Shown here: positions 4,645 through 5,548 of the stretch, piece by piece | Layout of the letters: every line of letters starts with the position of its first letter | Numbering within the stretch: position 1 is the first letter of the stretch | Assembly (NCBI GenBank): GCA_030038955.1 | Contig: JASHQV010000298.1 | Location: 1 to 5,548, forward strand | DNA: 5,548 bases | Direction of reading: 5' to 3' | DNA from: Solirubrobacteraceae bacterium | GTDB lineage: Bacteria; Actinomycetota; Thermoleophilia; Solirubrobacterales; Solirubrobacteraceae | The notes under the pieces: generated by a model | The model's database searches: none | Told to the model about the DNA's origin: nothing | What the model saw: the letters and a program-made list of their open reading frames with translations, nothing else | Translations under genes and position numbers: made by a program

Positions 4645-5548
4645 TCACGCGGGCGCGCCGTCGCGGTGGTAGCTGCGCGGCACGCGCCGGGAGATGCCGC
4701 ACAGCACCTCGTAGTTGATCGTACCCAGTCGCTGCGCCAGATCCTCGAGCGTCTGTCGCTGTTCGCGATCCTCGCCGATCAGGGTGGCGCGATCGCCCAC
4801 CGCGACGCTCGTGTCCTCCCCCAGATCGACCGTGATGTTGTCCATGCTGACAGTGCCGGCGAGGGGGTAGCGGCGGCCCCCGATCAGCACGTCGCAGTTG
4901 TTGCTGAGCCCGCGGGCGACGCCGTCGCCGTAGCCGATCGGCAGCGTCGCCAGCCACGTCGGCCGCTGCGCGACGAAGCGGCGGCCGTAGCCGGCGCTGT
5001 GGCCGGGCTGGGCACGCTTGACCGCGGCCACGTAGCTAGTCAGCGTGAGCGCGGGTTCGAGCCCGGCTGCCCGCGGATCGTCGTTCATCGGATCGGCACC
5101 GTACACGGCGATGCCGCAGCGAACCATGTCGAGATGGCTTTCCGGCACGCGGATCGTGGCGGCGCTGTTGGCGGCGTGGGCGATCACCGCCGGCGCCACC
5201 GCCTTGAGGCGGTCCACGAACTGCGTGAACGCCCGCAGCTGATCGGTCACGAACTCGAGCTCGCCGTCGGCGGTCGCGAAGTGCGTCATCGCGCCGCACA
5301 ACTGCAACGCCGGGCTTGCGTGAGTGATCGCCTCCGCCACCTCGAGCGCCTCGCTGGGATCGCGGGTTCCGAGGCGTCCCAGGCCGGTGTCGAGCTTCAC
5401 GTGCATCCGCACCGGTTGGGAGCCGCACGCGGCGGCGCCGGCCGCAACCGCCGACACGAACCGCGGGTCCCAGGCGACAAGCTCCACCCCGGCCGCCAGC
5501 GCCTCGGGCAGCTCCGCGTCGCTGATCGCGCCGAGCACCAGCACCGGG
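4645..5548 (-). CDS. alr: Alanine racemase, missing its N-terminus at the window edge
   Basis: The frame runs from the right edge to TGA 4647-4645, giving about 301 residues of a protein usually near 370. It interconverts L- and D-alanine with PLP, supplying D-alanine for peptidoglycan. Numbering from the codon at 5544: MHVKLDTGLGRLG (47-59) contains Lys50, equivalent to the carbamylated lysine of Geobacillus Alr, and Arg57; HFATAD is at 88-93; HAANSA at 123-128; Arg142 in RCGIAVYG should contact the PLP pyridine nitrogen; Tyr186 in SAGYGRRF is the catalytic tyrosine; PIGYGDG at 202-208; VSMDN with Met234 and Asp235; TINYEV at 275-280. The N-terminal PLP-binding lysine lies outside the window, so integrity there cannot be judged. 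RCG replaces the more usual RPG next to the arginine, a mild variation. It leads the cca-HIT gene group. Confidence 0.95.
   Translation of the reverse strand, partial: PVLVLGAISDAELPEALAAGVELVAWDPRFVSAVAAGAAACGSQPVRMHVKLDTGLGRLGTRDPSEALEVAEAITHASPALQLCGAMTHFATADGELEFVTDQLRAFTQFVDRLKAVAPAVIAHAANSAATIRVPESHLDMVRCGIAVYGADPMNDDPRAAGLEPALTLTSYVAAVKRAQPGHSAGYGRRFVAQRPTWLATLPIGYGDGVARGLSNNCDVLIGGRRYPLAGTVSMDNITVDLGEDTSVAVGDRATLIGEDREQRQTLEDLAQRLGTINYEVLCGISRRVPRSYHRDGAPA

Noticed and set aside
1..5548. CRISPR array, tRNA or rRNA gene, insertion sequence, or defence island
   Set aside because: I found no regularly spaced repeats, cloverleaf, transposase motif or terminal inverted repeats; nearly all of the window is accounted for by ordinary genes.

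Overview
The window is high-GC DNA with dense, mostly co-directional genes and GTG starts beside ATG starts. The cytochrome oxidase accessory genes and a secreted-protein family I associate with Solirubrobacterales suggest an actinobacterium of the class Thermoleophilia. That placement is inference from protein flavour and composition; no rRNA or other strict marker is present.

Left part (1-1526, + strand): a probable operon. It opens with the C-terminal part of heme O synthase (CtaB), followed by a 37-residue single-helix membrane protein at 449-562. That small gene overlaps the next one by the four bases GTGA. The next gene encodes a 93-residue two-helix protein resembling small cytochrome c oxidase subunits. 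After it come an 89-residue protein with a four-cysteine zinc ribbon and a lipoprotein that is almost entirely Gly/Ser/Thr/Ala/Pro after its lipobox cysteine. The first three genes fit haem-copper oxidase biogenesis. The last two are uncharacterised but follow within about 10 bases of each other.

Middle (1527-2752): a short convergent junction carries a 21-bp tandem duplication that repeats the 3' end and stop codon of the facing gene. That gene (- strand, 1566-2276) encodes a secreted protein with a clear signal peptide and may be read from a leaderless mRNA. Next is a cold-shock protein gene (2362-2565, - strand), flanked downstream by two 12-bp palindromes and upstream by a roughly 190-base gap rich in inverted repeats.

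Right part (2753-5548, - strand): a probable housekeeping operon read right to left. It holds alanine racemase (N-terminus beyond the window), a class II tRNA nucleotidyltransferase with a C-terminal HD domain, and a HIT-family protein. It ends in a 12-bp stem-loop that looks like a terminator.

I see no mobile element, CRISPR array, RNA gene or defence system, and nothing that amounts to a clearly new multi-gene system. The most open questions are the two uncharacterised small genes behind the oxidase genes, the secreted protein, and the structured DNA around cspA.
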